A stretch of 64,000 bases of DNA from Thermaerobacter subterraneus DSM 13965 (lineage in GTDB: Bacteria > Bacillota > Sulfobacillia > Thermaerobacterales > Thermaerobacteraceae): contig NZ_JH976535.1 of NCBI RefSeq assembly GCF_000183545.2, forward strand, positions 1,479,890 through 1,543,889, written 5' to 3'. The translations under genes and the position numbers were made by a program. Below, in pieces: positions 17,962-27,141 of this stretch. How positions within the stretch are numbered: the stretch's first letter is position 1; each line of letters opens with the position of its first letter. Below the pieces are notes generated by a model that was not told the origin of the DNA, did no database searches, and saw only the letters and a list, made by a program, of their open reading frames with translations.

Positions 17962-18399
17962 CTAGACCCGGCCGCCGTGCTGCCGCACGATGGCGGCCGC
18001 CTGGTCCCGGCTTTGTCCGGGCTCCAGGGGTACGGTGAGCAGGTAGGGCATGTCCCCCACCAGCTCATCGTCCGACCAGCCGCTGACCGTAGGGGACATG
18101 GCGGCCAGGGCCCGCCGGTCCCGGTCCATGGCGCCCGTCAGGGTGTCCGGTACGGGCTGGTCCCACTGGTTTCCCCGTTCTTCCCGGACCGGCTGCAGCC
18201 GGTCGATCTGCACGTGCCGGTAGCCGGCGGCCTTCAGCGCCTCGGCCGCGCGCTGGGCGCCATCCGGGTCGCGGAAGCTTGCCAGGACGGCCGGTTGCTG
18301 GAAGTGGGGCTCCCGGCGCAGGGCGCCGGGCTTCGGGATGGGGGCCTCGCCGGCCGGGCCCTGCTGCGCGGGGCTTTCAGGCCGATCGGGTGACTTCAT
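17962..18399 (-). CDS. Hypothetical protein with a stress-protein-like alpha/beta segment
   Basis: A 145-aa soluble protein I do not recognise. Residues 28-60 (AVLASFRDPDGAQRAAEAL followed by AAGYRHVQIDRLQ) have the beta-alpha-beta look of small general-stress domains that begin by scanning a pair of residues. The end reads DMPYLLTVPLEPGQ and IVRQHGGRV. The ATG at 18399 is backed by AGGAGGAT at a 6-nt spacing, which supports a real gene. It stands alone, convergent with the MFS gene and divergent from secDF. No membrane segments or signal peptide. Confidence 0.65.
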   Translation of the reverse strand: MKSPDRPESPAQQGPAGEAPIPKPGALRREPHFQQPAVLASFRDPDGAQRAAEALKAAGYRHVQIDRLQPVREERGNQWDQPVPDTLTGAMDRDRRALAAMSPTVSGWSDDELVGDMPYLLTVPLEPGQSRDQAAAIVRQHGGRV

Positions 18400-18574
18400 G
18401 GTTCCATCCTCCTGGTGGCAGCTTCTCCGCCGGGACGGCGCCGGGCTCCGGGCCGGCGCGCGCCGCCTGGAAGGAGGGCGCCGGCCGGCGGGGCGAGGGC
18501 CTGCCGGGGGCGTGGACCCCGGGAGGCCTCCGCTGGTCACAAGGTTCCCTGGGGACCCCCTGGGAAACCACGGC

Positions 18575-18603
18575 TTCAAGGGGCCGGGGTGCGGTGTTAT
18601 AAT
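18575..18603 (+). promoter_or_regulatory. Extended -10 promoter upstream of secDF
   Basis: TGTTATAAT at 18595-18603 is a perfect extended -10 element. A weak -35 (TTCAAG, 18575-18580) lies 17 bp upstream. Transcription would start near 18610, about 420 nt before secD. Confidence 0.7.
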
Positions 18604-18609
18604 CGGCTT

Positions 18610-18948
18610 CGGATTTTGCGGCCCCTGGTTTTTCCGCCGGCCGTCGCCGGCCGCGGTGGCGCCGGCCGCCGTGCGGCAGCTCGCGGGGGACGGCCGCCGG
18701 CACCGGCCGCCGCCTTCCGCAGCGGCCGCCCGTGGAGCGCCGCGAGGGTCCCACCCTGGGCGCGCCGGGTTCCCGGGGCGGGCGCCCCGCCTGGGGCCCC
18801 GGCCCGAACCCAGGCCCGGCCCGAAGGCGGACCGGTCCGGCCGCAGGCGGCCCGGGGGTGGCGTCCAGCCGGACCCGGGCCCCGGCGAGACGGGGCGGGG
18901 CGCATGGGGGACGCGGCCACCGGAGACCCCGGCCGGGGCCGCTTTTTT
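18610..18948 (+). ncRNA. Long structured secDF leader or free-standing small RNA
   Basis: Between the extended -10 promoter and secD lie about 420 nt without a convincing gene. The first 340 nt are dense in complementary GC blocks (GCCGGCCG and related) and end in a hairpin with a T run. This is either an attenuated 5' leader of secDF or an independent RNA. I looked for the SRP RNA core (GGTCCGGAAGGAAGCA), RNase P, tmRNA and known riboswitch cores and found none. Open frames here lack ribosome binding sites. Confidence 0.4.
18913..18948 (+). terminator. Intrinsic terminator-like hairpin before secD
   Basis: GCGGCC (18913-18918) pairs with GGCCGC (18937-18942). An inner CCGG/CCGG stem is possible. 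TTTTTT (18943-18948) follows directly. It lies about 80 nt upstream of the secD start, so it could act as an attenuator. Confidence 0.65.
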
Positions 18949-19028
18949 GTGCCGGCGGGTATGGCTGCGAGCCGGGGCCGCCTTGGGGCGGCTTCGGGTC
19001 CAAGTCGTTGCAGGGAGGGGGCGGCCGC

Positions 19029-20276
19029 ATGCGAGCGCGCCGCAGGTGGCGGGCGGTACTGGCCCTGGTCGCCAGCCTGGCGGTCCTGGGCGGTATCGCC
19101 GCGTGGACGCTGCTGGAGTTCAAGCTGCAGAACCGCATCAACCGCGGCCTGGATCTGGCCGGCGGGGTGCGGGTGGTGCTGCAGGGCGTGGACAAGCCCG
19201 GCAACCCCGTGACCCGCGAGAAGATCGACGACGCGGTGGAGATCATCCGCAACCGGGTGGACGCCCTGGGGGTGGCCGAACCGGTGATCCAGCGCCAGGG
19301 CGAGGACCGCATCGTGGTGGAGCTGGCCGGCGTGGACGATCCCCAAAAGGCCATCGAGACCATCGGGCGCACGGCGCGCCTGGAATTCCTCGGTCCCGAC
19401 GGCAGCGTGGTGGTGACCGGCGACCAGCTGGTGGCCGGGGGCATCCAGGTGGCGGCCGACCAGGCCGGCCGCCCCGTGGTGCAACTGCAGTTCAACGCCG
19501 AGGGCACGGAGAAGTTCGCCGAGGCGACCCGCAAGTTCTACCGCCAACCCATCTTCATCGTGCTGGACGAGCAGGTGATCTCCTCGCCCACGGTGGAGGC
19601 CGTGATCACCAACGGCCGGGCGGAGATCACCGGCATCCCCACCTTCGAGGAGGCCCAGCGCCTGGCCGTGGCCCTGCGCTACGGCGCCCTGCCCGTCGAC
19701 CTGCAGGTGGTGGAGAACCGCACCGTGTCGGCCACCCTGGGCAGCGATTCCCTCCAGCGCAGCGTCGAGGCGATGATCGTCGGCGCGGCTGCGGTGGCAG
19801 CCTTCATACTGGTGATCTACCGGATCCCCGGCTTCTGGGCGGTGGTGGCGCTGGCCGTCTACATGCTGATCACCGCCGGCGCCCTCTACGGGCTCAACGC
19901 CACCCTGACCCTGCCCGGCATCGCCGGGTTCGTCATGTCGCTGGGCATGGCCGTGGACGCCAACGTGCTGATCTACGAGCGCATCAAGGACGAGCTCAGG
20001 GCCGGCAAGACCATCCGGGCGGCCCTGGAAGCCGGTTTCCGCAACGCCTTCTCGGCCATCCTGGACTCCAACCTGACCACCCTGATCGCCGCCGCCGTCC
20101 TCTACGGCCTGGGAACCGGACCGGTGCGCGGCTTTGCCGTCACCCTGGCCGTCGGCGTGGTGGCCAGCATGTTCACCGCCATCACCCTGACGCGGTTCTT
20201 CCTGCGGAACCTGGTGGACTCGGAGCTCTTCCGGCAGCCCGCCCGGCTGTTCGGCGTGAGGGGTGAGGCGCGGTGA
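19029..20276 (+). CDS. secD: Protein translocase subunit SecD
   Basis: Membrane partner of SecYEG that uses the proton gradient to pull exported proteins out of the channel. The 415-aa protein has one N-terminal membrane helix and the conserved NRGLDLAGGVRVVL segment. The periplasmic P1 domain follows (DDAVEIIRNRVDALGVAEPV, IVVELAGVDDPQKAI). Then come five C-terminal helices with GIAGFVMSLGMAVDANVLIYERIK and the AGFRNAFSAILDSNLTTLIA motif. ATG 19029 follows GGGAGGGG. SecF overlaps by 4 nt. yajC, often upstream, is absent. Confidence 0.95.
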   Translation: MRARRRWRAVLALVASLAVLGGIAAWTLLEFKLQNRINRGLDLAGGVRVVLQGVDKPGNPVTREKIDDAVEIIRNRVDALGVAEPVIQRQGEDRIVVELAGVDDPQKAIETIGRTARLEFLGPDGSVVVTGDQLVAGGIQVAADQAGRPVVQLQFNAEGTEKFAEATRKFYRQPIFIVLDEQVISSPTVEAVITNGRAEITGIPTFEEAQRLAVALRYGALPVDLQVVENRTVSATLGSDSLQRSVEAMIVGAAAVAAFILVIYRIPGFWAVVALAVYMLITAGALYGLNATLTLPGIAGFVMSLGMAVDANVLIYERIKDELRAGKTIRAALEAGFRNAFSAILDSNLTTLIAAAVLYGLGTGPVRGFAVTLAVGVVASMFTAITLTRFFLRNLVDSELFRQPARLFGVRGEAR

Positions 20277-21160
20277 AGGGCTTCTCCTTCGTGCGCACCC
20301 GGGGCGTGGCCTTTGCCCTGAGCCTGCTCTTGCTGGCCGCCGGCATGATCGCCTGGGCGGTGCGCGGGCTGAACTACAACGTGGAGTTCACCGGCGGCGC
20401 GGCCTGGACCCTGCGCTTCGAGCGGCCGGTAGAAGCGGGCCCGGTGCGGTCGGTGCTGGAGGAACAGGGCCTGGACGACGCCATCGTCCAGCTGGCGGAG
20501 GGCGGCAAGGTCGCCCTGGTCCGCACCCCCCACGTGGACCAGGCCACCCAGCAGAAGGTGCTGGAGGCCCTGGGCACGCAGGTGGCACCGGTCCAGCTAG
20601 AGCAGTTCGACAGCATCAGCCCGGTGATCGGGCGCGAGATCAAGGAAAAGGGCCTGCTGGCCCTGGGGCTGGCCACCGTCGGGATGATCGTCTACATGAC
20701 GGTGCGCTTCGAGTTCTGGTTCGCGGTGGCAGCCATCCTGGCCATGCTGCACGACGTGTTCATGGTGGTCGGCCTCTTTGCCCTCCTGCAGTGGCAGGTC
20801 GACTCCTCCTTCATCGCCGCCGTCCTGACGGTGTTCGGCTACTCGATCAACGACACCGTGGTGGTCTTCGACCGGATCCGCGAGAACCTGCGGCTGCGGC
20901 GGAAGGAGCCCCTGGAGGAGCTGGTCGACCGGTCGATCCGGCAGGTGCTGCGCCGGTCGCTCTTGACCGGCACCACCACCCTGATGGCCCTGGCCGCCGT
21001 CTTCGCCTTCGGCGGCGAGACGATCCGGGCCTTCGCGGGCGCCATGTTCTTCGGCATCCTGTTCGGCACCTACTCGTCCATCTTCGTGGCGAGTCCCCTC
21101 TGGTACGTCCTGCGCCAGCGCGCGGCCCGGCGGCAGGCCCAGGCGCGGGCGGCGGGGTAG
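20273..21160 (+). CDS. secF: Protein translocase subunit SecF
   Basis: Second half of the SecDF complex, 295 aa. It begins with a membrane helix and LNYNVEFTGGAAWTLRF, matching the SecF GGT-like motif. After the small P4 domain come five helices with DVFMVVGLF, GYSINDTVVVFDRIREN and the LTGTTTLMALAAVFAFGGET stretch typical of SecF. The GTG start at 20273 overlaps the secD stop by 4 nt, so translation is coupled. A strong terminator follows 150 nt downstream. Confidence 0.95.
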   Translation: MKGFSFVRTRGVAFALSLLLLAAGMIAWAVRGLNYNVEFTGGAAWTLRFERPVEAGPVRSVLEEQGLDDAIVQLAEGGKVALVRTPHVDQATQQKVLEALGTQVAPVQLEQFDSISPVIGREIKEKGLLALGLATVGMIVYMTVRFEFWFAVAAILAMLHDVFMVVGLFALLQWQVDSSFIAAVLTVFGYSINDTVVVFDRIRENLRLRRKEPLEELVDRSIRQVLRRSLLTGTTTLMALAAVFAFGGETIRAFAGAMFFGILFGTYSSIFVASPLWYVLRQRAARRQAQARAAG

Positions 21161-21308
21161 GGACCGGCCGGACCGGCCGGGGCTGCCAGTGCCGTTCCGG
21201 GCCCCTGGCGGCCTACGGCTAGGGGCCTGCCGGCCGGGCGGCCCGGCACCCGGGCCCACCGGCCGCCGGGCCGCGGGGCGGCGTCCGGACAACGGAAAAA
21301 CGTGGCCA

Positions 21309-21339
21309 CCACCGGGCCTTCCGGTCCGGTGGTTTTTTT
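21309..21339 (+). terminator. Intrinsic terminator after secDF
   Basis: CCACCGGGCC (21309-21318) and GGTCCGGTGG (21323-21332) form a 10-bp stem (one G-T pair) with loop TTCC, followed by seven T (21333-21339). A textbook rho-independent terminator. Confidence 0.92.
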
Positions 21340-21689
21340 CTTGAGGGCGCGGCCAGACTAACCTGCGCCGCCGGCATCCGCCGTTCCGGCCTGGTGGCCC
21401 CGCAGGCTGCGTACCGGGGCAACCCGCAGCCGTTGCCGCCCAAGGGGACCCGGACGGCGGGGCCTCCCTGGGACGGGCCGGCGGGCGGGCGGTCCGGCCG
21501 GCCCTGGGTGAGCGGTCAACGCCCGGTGGCCGGGCGGGGAGGCAGGCCGCACGTCCGGCTCCGGGCGGGTGTTCGGCGCCCGGTGGCCCGGCGGCGAGGC
21601 GGGCGGACCGGGCGGGTTCGTCCGGGCACGAAGGTCCCGGCGAGCCGCCGTTCGGGGATGCCGATCACGGCGGGCGGGGGTGTGGCTGC
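21340..21689. other. Gene-free stretch before the AAA+ gene
   Basis: About 350 nt of GC-rich DNA with no supported gene, tRNA or known riboswitch core. Open frames on both strands lack ribosome binding sites. It must contain the promoter of the AAA+ gene, but I see no clear -10 hexamer. Confidence 0.5.
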
Positions 21690-23588
21690 ATGCAGGATTA
21701 CGCGTCCCTCATCCGGCACGAGGGCAATCGCCAGCTCTTCGAAGCGGTGGAGATGTCCATCATCGCCCAGCTGTGGGGCGAACCCCTCCACCTGCACGCC
21801 GAGGGCGTGCGGGGGACGGGCAAGACCACCATCCTGCGCGCGGCCCGGCGGATCCTGCCGCGCATCGAGCGCATCCGCGGCTGTCCTTACAACTGCGATC
21901 CTCAGGCCCCCCACTGCCCGCTTCACGCCCACTGGACCCCGGACCGGATCGCCGCCCACGGCACCGAGTGGATCCCCATGCCCTTCCGGGAGATCTCGCC
22001 CTCCGCCAAGGTGGGGACGGTGACGGGCAGCCTGGACCTGGGACGGCTCACCGACCCCGCCCGCCCCGAGGCGGCCCTTTTGCCCGGCACCCTGGCCCAG
22101 GCCCACCGGGGCATCGTGCTGGTGGACGAGATCAACCGCCTGGCCGACGTGGCGCCCGAACTGGCCGACTGCCTGCTGGACGTGATGGGTACCAAGCCCG
22201 GCCGCCTGCAGATCGAGGAGACGGGGCTGCCGCCCGTGGAGATCCCCGTGCGGGTGGCGGTCTGGGCTGCGTCGAACCCCGACGAGGAACCGGGTCCCCT
22301 GGAGGAGATCCGCCGCCAGCTGTCCGACCGCTTCGACCTGGTGCTGGACGTGCGGCGGCCGGGAGAGCCGTGGCTGGTCAAGCGCATCCTGCTCCTGGGC
22401 GAGGCCCGCACCCGGGCGCTGGCCGAAGCGGCCCGGGCCGGCTGGGCGGGTACCGGGGCGAACCGGCCGGCTGGGCTCCCGGGGCGCGAGGCGCGGCCCG
22501 CCGTGCTGCCCGGGCAGGAGGGGCGTGGTGCCCCCGCGCTCCCCGAAGGGGCCGCCGCGGGCGGGGCGCAGGAGGCCGCGGTGCAGGCGGACGGCGGGCC
22601 GGGTACCAGGGGGCAGGAGGCGGAATCCACCGCCCGGCTGGAGGGAGAGCGGCCCGCGGCGCCGTCCGGTGCGGGGACCGGCCCGCGCCGGGAGCCGGAC
22701 GGGGCCTCCGGGGCCGCCGGGATCGCGCCCCCACCCGATCCTGCTGCTCCGCTGGGTACCGGGCTCACCGGCGCGGAACGCGAGGGACGATGGAACGCTC
22801 TGGGAACCGGCATGACCGAGGTGCGGCGCGGTCCGGCCGGGGGGGCGTTTGACGCCGGGGAGGCGGCGGCCGCGGCCGTGCAGGAGGCGCCCCCGGCAGC
22901 CCGGTCCCTGGCGGCAGGGGAGCGAGGGGAGCGGGAGCCTGCCGGCGCCGGGGCGATGGACGACCCCTGGGACCGGCGCTGGCGGGAAGCAGCCGCCCGG
23001 CGGCCGGAGTTTCCCGAGTCCCTGCTGGAGCTTTTGGCGGAGATCTACGTCCAGTTCCGGCTGGAAAGCCTGCGGGCGCTGGAAGCCTGGCGTCACGGGG
23101 CCGCCCTTTACGCAGCCCGGGCCGGGCGCCGGCAGGTGCTGCGGGCCGATGTCCTGGAGATCGCGCCCGCCGTGTTGCGTCACCGGGTGGAAGCCGGGGT
23201 CCTGAGCGAGATCCTCGAGTACCTGGCCCGCGCCGCGGAGGACGGGGGGGCCCGCCACGACGGCACCGCCGGGCACCACGCCGGCGAGCTGCCGGGCGGC
23301 GAGGGTCATCCGGTCCCGGGTGCAGGCCCGGGTCACGCCGGCTTGCCCTGGCAGGCGGTGCCCGGCGGCGGTGCGGTGGCCGGGATGCCCGGCGGAGCCG
23401 GGTGGGCGCGGGGCGAAGATCTGGACGAGGCCGGGCTGCCGGCCGCCCAGGGAGGAACCCCCTGGAGGGCGGGCGCTCCACCGGGGCGCCGAGAAGCGAT
23501 ACCGGCCCCCGGGGGCGTCTGGAGACCCCTGACGGAGATGCTCTCCCGGGCCGCCTGCCACGGGGCCTGCTGCCCCGGGAACCCGTGA
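21690..23588 (+). CDS. Magnesium-chelatase-type AAA+ ATPase, 3' end altered by a palindrome
   Basis: AAA+ ATPase of the ChlI/BchI-MoxR clade, 632 aa. It shows Walker A GVRGTGKTT, Walker B GIVLVDEINRLADV, and sensor-type VAVWAASNPDEEPGPLEEIR and LSDRFDLVLDV. A cysteine set C-x3-C-x6-C (GCPYNCDPQAPHCPLH) near residue 75 may bind metal. Residues 245-425 are a Gly/Ala/Pro/Arg-rich linker, then a helical lid follows (FPESLLELLAEIYVQFRLES). Its stop at 23586-23588 lies inside the left arm of the inverted repeat, out of frame with the duplicated fadE end, so the original C terminus may be lost. The von Willebrand partner expected downstream is missing. Client unknown. Confidence 0.8.
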   Translation: MQDYASLIRHEGNRQLFEAVEMSIIAQLWGEPLHLHAEGVRGTGKTTILRAARRILPRIERIRGCPYNCDPQAPHCPLHAHWTPDRIAAHGTEWIPMPFREISPSAKVGTVTGSLDLGRLTDPARPEAALLPGTLAQAHRGIVLVDEINRLADVAPELADCLLDVMGTKPGRLQIEETGLPPVEIPVRVAVWAASNPDEEPGPLEEIRRQLSDRFDLVLDVRRPGEPWLVKRILLLGEARTRALAEAARAGWAGTGANRPAGLPGREARPAVLPGQEGRGAPALPEGAAAGGAQEAAVQADGGPGTRGQEAESTARLEGERPAAPSGAGTGPRREPDGASGAAGIAPPPDPAAPLGTGLTGAEREGRWNALGTGMTEVRRGPAGGAFDAGEAAAAAVQEAPPAARSLAAGERGEREPAGAGAMDDPWDRRWREAAARRPEFPESLLELLAEIYVQFRLESLRALEAWRHGAALYAARAGRRQVLRADVLEIAPAVLRHRVEAGVLSEILEYLARAAEDGGARHDGTAGHHAGELPGGEGHPVPGAGPGHAGLPWQAVPGGGAVAGMPGGAGWARGEDLDEAGLPAAQGGTPWRAGAPPGRREAIPAPGGVWRPLTEMLSRAACHGACCPGNP

Positions 23589-24151
23589 ACCAGGTGGCCC
23601 TGGGACGGCAGGTGGCCCGGGCGGTGCTGGAGGCCGGCGGCTACCCCCTGGCGGCCCGCTGAGAGCGGACCGGGCCGGCGGCGTCACCGGGCGCAGGGCG
23701 CGGGAGGCCGCACGCGGGCGCAGGCCCACCACCCCGGGGCCGGCCCCACCGGAGCGGCGCGAACGGCCTGCCCGCGGCCCCGGCGGTGCCCCGGTGGCGA
23801 GGAGGCCGTAGCGCCAGGACGGCGGTTTTGTGGCGAGCGGGCCGCCGGGGGCCGCCCTCGCCGGGGCTCGGGCGGCCCCCGGCGGCCCGCTCGCCACAAA
23901 ACCGCCGTCCTGGCGCTACGGCCTCCTCGCCACCGGGGCACCGCCGGGGCCGCGGGCAGGCCGTTCGCGCCGCTCCGGTGGGGCCGGCCCCGGGGTGGTG
24001 GGCCTGCGCCCGCGTGCGGCCTCCCGCGCCCTGCGCCCGGTGACGCCGCCGGCCCGGTCCGCTCTCAGCGGGCCGCCAGGGGGTAGCCGCCGGCCTCCAG
24101 CACCGCCCGGGCCACCTGCCGTCCCAGGGCCACCTGGTTCACGGGTTCCCG
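23576..24151. repeat. Perfect inverted repeat, 282-bp arms, 12-nt loop
   Basis: Positions x and 47727-x are complementary from 23576-23857 (left arm) to 23870-24151 (right arm). The unpaired loop is 23858-23869. Weaker similarity continues to about 23561/24166 with scattered mismatches. The right arm is the last 87 nt of fadE plus its downstream DNA. The left arm is an inverted copy placed against the AAA+ gene, where the fadE tail (REPVNQVALGRQ to PLAAR) is still readable on the plus strand. Mirror-image 85-aa open frames on the two strands are by-products of this symmetry. Confidence 0.97.
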
Positions 24152-25879
24152 CCGCAGCAGGCGCCGCACGATGCCCAGCTGGACCTGGAGGGTGTCGCCG
24201 CTCTCGATGGCCGCCAGGGCGTTGCGGGCGATGATCTCCACCCGGTCCAGGCTGCCGGCCACGAACAGCCGCGCCAGGTCGGCGTGCATGCCGGAGCCGC
24301 CGGCCTTGAGGGCCCGCAGCACGGCGCTCTCCATGGCGTACAGCTCGATGGCGAGGTCGGCGATGGCGGCCAGCAGCTCCTGCTCGTGCTCCAGCTGCTG
24401 CATGTACTTCTGCACCGCCAGGCCGGCCACCATCAGGCCCAGGCGCCGGGTGTTGGCGACGAGGGCCTGTTCTTCCGCCAGGGGGCCTGAGGCCGCCTCG
24501 CCGGCCGGTCCCAGGGGCGACATCTCGGCCAGATCCTTCTGCACCCGGGACAGGGCCTGCATCAGGGGCAGCTGGCCCTTCATGGTCCGCCGCATCAGCT
24601 CGCGGGGGATCAGCAGGCGGTTGATCTCGTTGGTCCCCTCGAAGATGCGGTTGATGCGCGCATCCCGGTAGGCCCGCTCCACCTCGTATTCCTGCATGTA
24701 GCCGTAACCGCCGTGGATCTGCACGGCCTCGTCCACCACGAAGTCCAGGGTCTCCGACCCGAAGACCTTGTTGATGGACGCCTCCACGGCGTACTCCGAG
24801 ATGGCGGTGATGGCCTGCCGGCCCGCATCGGGGGCATCCTGGTCGATCTCGCTCAGGCTGGCGTCGAAGGCGCCCGCGGTGCGGTAGACCATGGCCTCCA
24901 GGGCGTAGGTCCGGGCGGCCATGGCGGCCAGCTTCTGCTGGATCAGGGGGAAGCTGGCGATGGGCTGGCCGAACTGCTTGCGGCCCTGGGCGTACTGGGT
25001 GGCCAGGGCGATCAGTTCCTTGCAGGCGCCCAGGTTGCCCGCGGCCAGCTTCCAGCGGCCGATGTTGAGGATGTTGAAGGCGATGTGATGCCCCTTGCCC
25101 ACCTCATGGAGCACGTTCTCCACCGGCACGGGCACGTCGTTGAGGTACAGGGTCCGGGTGGACGAGCCCTTGATGCCCATCTTGCGCACTTCCTCCGACA
25201 CCGACACGCCGGGGAAGCTGCGCTCAACGATGAAGGCGGTCATCTTGTCGCCGTCGACCTTGGCGTAGACGACGAACACGTCGGCGAAGCCGGAGTTGGT
25301 GATCCACTGCTTCTGCCCGTTCAGGATGTAGTGCTTGCCGTCGGGCGAGAGCACGGCCCGGGTCTTGCCGCCCAGGGCGTCGGAACCCGCGTCGGGCTCC
25401 GTCAGGGCGTAGGCGGCGATCCACTCGCCGGTCGCCAGCTTGGGCAGGTAGCGGCGCTTCTGCTCCGGGTTGCCGAAGTAGACGATGGGCAGCGTGCCGA
25501 TGCCCGTGTGGGCGCCGAAGGTGACGCCGAAGGAGCCCGCCGGCGCCAGCTTCTCCACCACCAGGGTGGCCGTCGCCTTGTCGAGGCCCAGGCCCTCATA
25601 GGCGGCCGGGATCTCCACGGCCAGCAGCCCCAGCTCGCCGGCCCGCCGCAGCAGGGCGACCGAGTGCTCGTGGTGCCCGTGCTCCAGCTCGTCGATCAGG
25701 GGCCGGACTTCCTGCCATGCGAAGTCCCGGGCCACCTGGCCGATCATCTTCTGCTCCTCGTTCAGGTCCTCCGCCGTGAAGATGTCTCCCGGCGCCGTGG
25801 CTTCCACGAGGAAGCCCGCGCCCAGCGGCTTGCGCCCGCGGGCCTCGCCGCCCGCCGGCATGGGCTGCGCATCCGCCAT
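24065..25879 (-). CDS. fadE: Acyl-CoA dehydrogenase (FadE/VLCAD type)
   Basis: First step of beta-oxidation. The 604-aa protein is the long acyl-CoA dehydrogenase form with a C-terminal extension, like Bacillus FadE and human VLCAD. It shows AYALTEPDAGSDALGGKTRA, LNGQKQWITNSGFADVFVVY, KMGIKGSSTRTLYL, QFGQPIASFPLIQQKLAAMA, VQIHGGYGYMQEYEVERAYR, and RIFEGTNEINR with the catalytic Glu. The ATG at 25879 stands 9 nt after GGGAGGG; the ATG at 25888 touches that sequence and is less likely. It is the third gene of fadN-fadA-fadE. Its last 29 codons lie in the right arm of the inverted repeat. Confidence 0.95.
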   Translation of the reverse strand: MADAQPMPAGGEARGRKPLGAGFLVEATAPGDIFTAEDLNEEQKMIGQVARDFAWQEVRPLIDELEHGHHEHSVALLRRAGELGLLAVEIPAAYEGLGLDKATATLVVEKLAPAGSFGVTFGAHTGIGTLPIVYFGNPEQKRRYLPKLATGEWIAAYALTEPDAGSDALGGKTRAVLSPDGKHYILNGQKQWITNSGFADVFVVYAKVDGDKMTAFIVERSFPGVSVSEEVRKMGIKGSSTRTLYLNDVPVPVENVLHEVGKGHHIAFNILNIGRWKLAAGNLGACKELIALATQYAQGRKQFGQPIASFPLIQQKLAAMAARTYALEAMVYRTAGAFDASLSEIDQDAPDAGRQAITAISEYAVEASINKVFGSETLDFVVDEAVQIHGGYGYMQEYEVERAYRDARINRIFEGTNEINRLLIPRELMRRTMKGQLPLMQALSRVQKDLAEMSPLGPAGEAASGPLAEEQALVANTRRLGLMVAGLAVQKYMQQLEHEQELLAAIADLAIELYAMESAVLRALKAGGSGMHADLARLFVAGSLDRVEIIARNALAAIESGDTLQVQLGIVRRLLRREPVNQVALGRQVARAVLEAGGYPLAAR

Positions 25880-25934
25880 GCTCCTCATCCCTCCCAAGGC
25901 TCTTGCCGGTTCCAAGGTCTCCGGGGTCCCCGGG

Positions 25935-27113
25935 TCAGCTGGCGAATTCGAAGACGCCCGCCGCACCCATGCCGCCGCCGATGCACATGGTCACCACGCC
26001 GTAGCGGGCCTTGCGCCGGGGCGCCTCGTGCATCAGGGTGACCACCTGCCGCGCCCCCGTGCAGCCCAGGGGATGGCCCAGGGCGATGGCGCCGCCGTTG
26101 ACGTTCACCCGGGCGGGATCCAGCTCCAGCTGGCGCACCACCTGGATCACCTGGGCGGCAAAGGCCTCGTTGAGCTCGATGAGATCCACGTCCTGCAGCC
26201 GCACCCCGGCCATCTTGAGGGCCTTGGGAACGGCCACCACGGGACCCACGCCCATGATGTCGGGATCCACACCGCCCACGGCGAAGCTCCGGAAGATGGC
26301 CTTGACCGGCAGCCCGCGGCGCCGGGCCTCGTCGGCCGACATGACGATCACCGCCGCCGCGCCGTCGTTGGTGGGCGAGGAGTTGCCCGCCGTCACCGAC
26401 CCGTCCCGGCGGAAGGCCGGCTTGAGCTGGGCCAGGCGCTCCAGGGTGGTGTCCCGGCGCACGCACTCGTCCGTGTCGAAGGTGAAGGTCTCCTCCAGCC
26501 GCTTGCCCTGTTCCACCCGCACCCGGCGCACGGTGACGGGCACGATCTCCTCCTTGAAGCGGCCCGCGTCGATGGCGGCCGCAGCCTTGCGGTGGCTCTC
26601 CAGGGCCCAGCGGTCCTGGTCCTCCCGGCTGACGCCGAAGCGCCGGGCCACCTCCTCCGCCGTGTGGCCCATGCCCATGTAGACCTGGGGATACTCCGCC
26701 ACCAGCGCCGGGTTCAGGGAGGGGTTGTGCCCCATCATGGGCACCCGGCTCATGGTCTCCACGCCGCCGGCGATGACGATGTCGGCCCCTCCCACCATCA
26801 CCCGCTCCGCCGCGATGGCGATGGCCTGGAGGCCCGACGAGCAGAACCGGTTGACGGTGAAGCCCGGCACGCTGGTCGGCAGGCCCGCCCGGATGGCCGC
26901 AATGCGCGCGATGTTGAGCCCCTGCTCGCCCTCGGGCAAGGCGCAGCCCAGGATGACGTCGTCGATCTCGCCCGGCTCGATGCCCGGCGCCCTCTCCAGA
27001 GCCGCCTTGATCACCAGGGCAGCCAGGTCGTCGGCCCGCATGTCCTTCAGGGCGCCCTTCTGGGCGCGGCCGATGGCCGTCCGGGCACCGGCTACGATCA
27101 CCGCTTCACGCAT
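25935..27113 (-). CDS. fadA: Acetyl-CoA acyltransferase (3-ketoacyl-CoA thiolase)
   Basis: Final thiolytic step of beta-oxidation. The 392-aa protein has the acyl-enzyme Cys91 in [21 protein letters not shown], the [13 protein letters not shown] segment, the His motif [18 protein letters not shown] and the C-terminal second Cys motif MCIGGGMG. The ATG at 27113 has GAGGTGAG upstream. The gene lies 28 nt after fadN and 55 nt before fadE, the same order as the Bacillus fadNAE operon. The GHP and CxG motifs are complete, so it should be active. Confidence 0.96.
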   Translation of the reverse strand: MREAVIVAGARTAIGRAQKGALKDMRADDLAALVIKAALERAPGIEPGEIDDVILGCALPEGEQGLNIARIAAIRAGLPTSVPGFTVNRFCSSGLQAIAIAAERVMVGGADIVIAGGVETMSRVPMMGHNPSLNPALVAEYPQVYMGMGHTAEEVARRFGVSREDQDRWALESHRKAAAAIDAGRFKEEIVPVTVRRVRVEQGKRLEETFTFDTDECVRRDTTLERLAQLKPAFRRDGSVTAGNSSPTNDGAAAVIVMSADEARRRGLPVKAIFRSFAVGGVDPDIMGVGPVVAVPKALKMAGVRLQDVDLIELNEAFAAQVIQVVRQLELDPARVNVNGGAIALGHPLGCTGARQVVTLMHEAPRRKARYGVVTMCIGGGMGAAGVFEFAS

Positions 27114-27141
27114 GCCGCTCACCTCGCTTCCGAGGGTGGTG

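Noticed and set aside
18610-18948. Known RNA gene (SRP RNA, RNase P RNA, 6S, tmRNA) before secD
   Set aside because: None of the conserved cores is present; left as an unassigned leader or RNA.
23684-24043. Two mirror-image 85-aa open frames in the palindrome
   Set aside because: They arise only from the inverted symmetry, have no ribosome binding site and match no protein.
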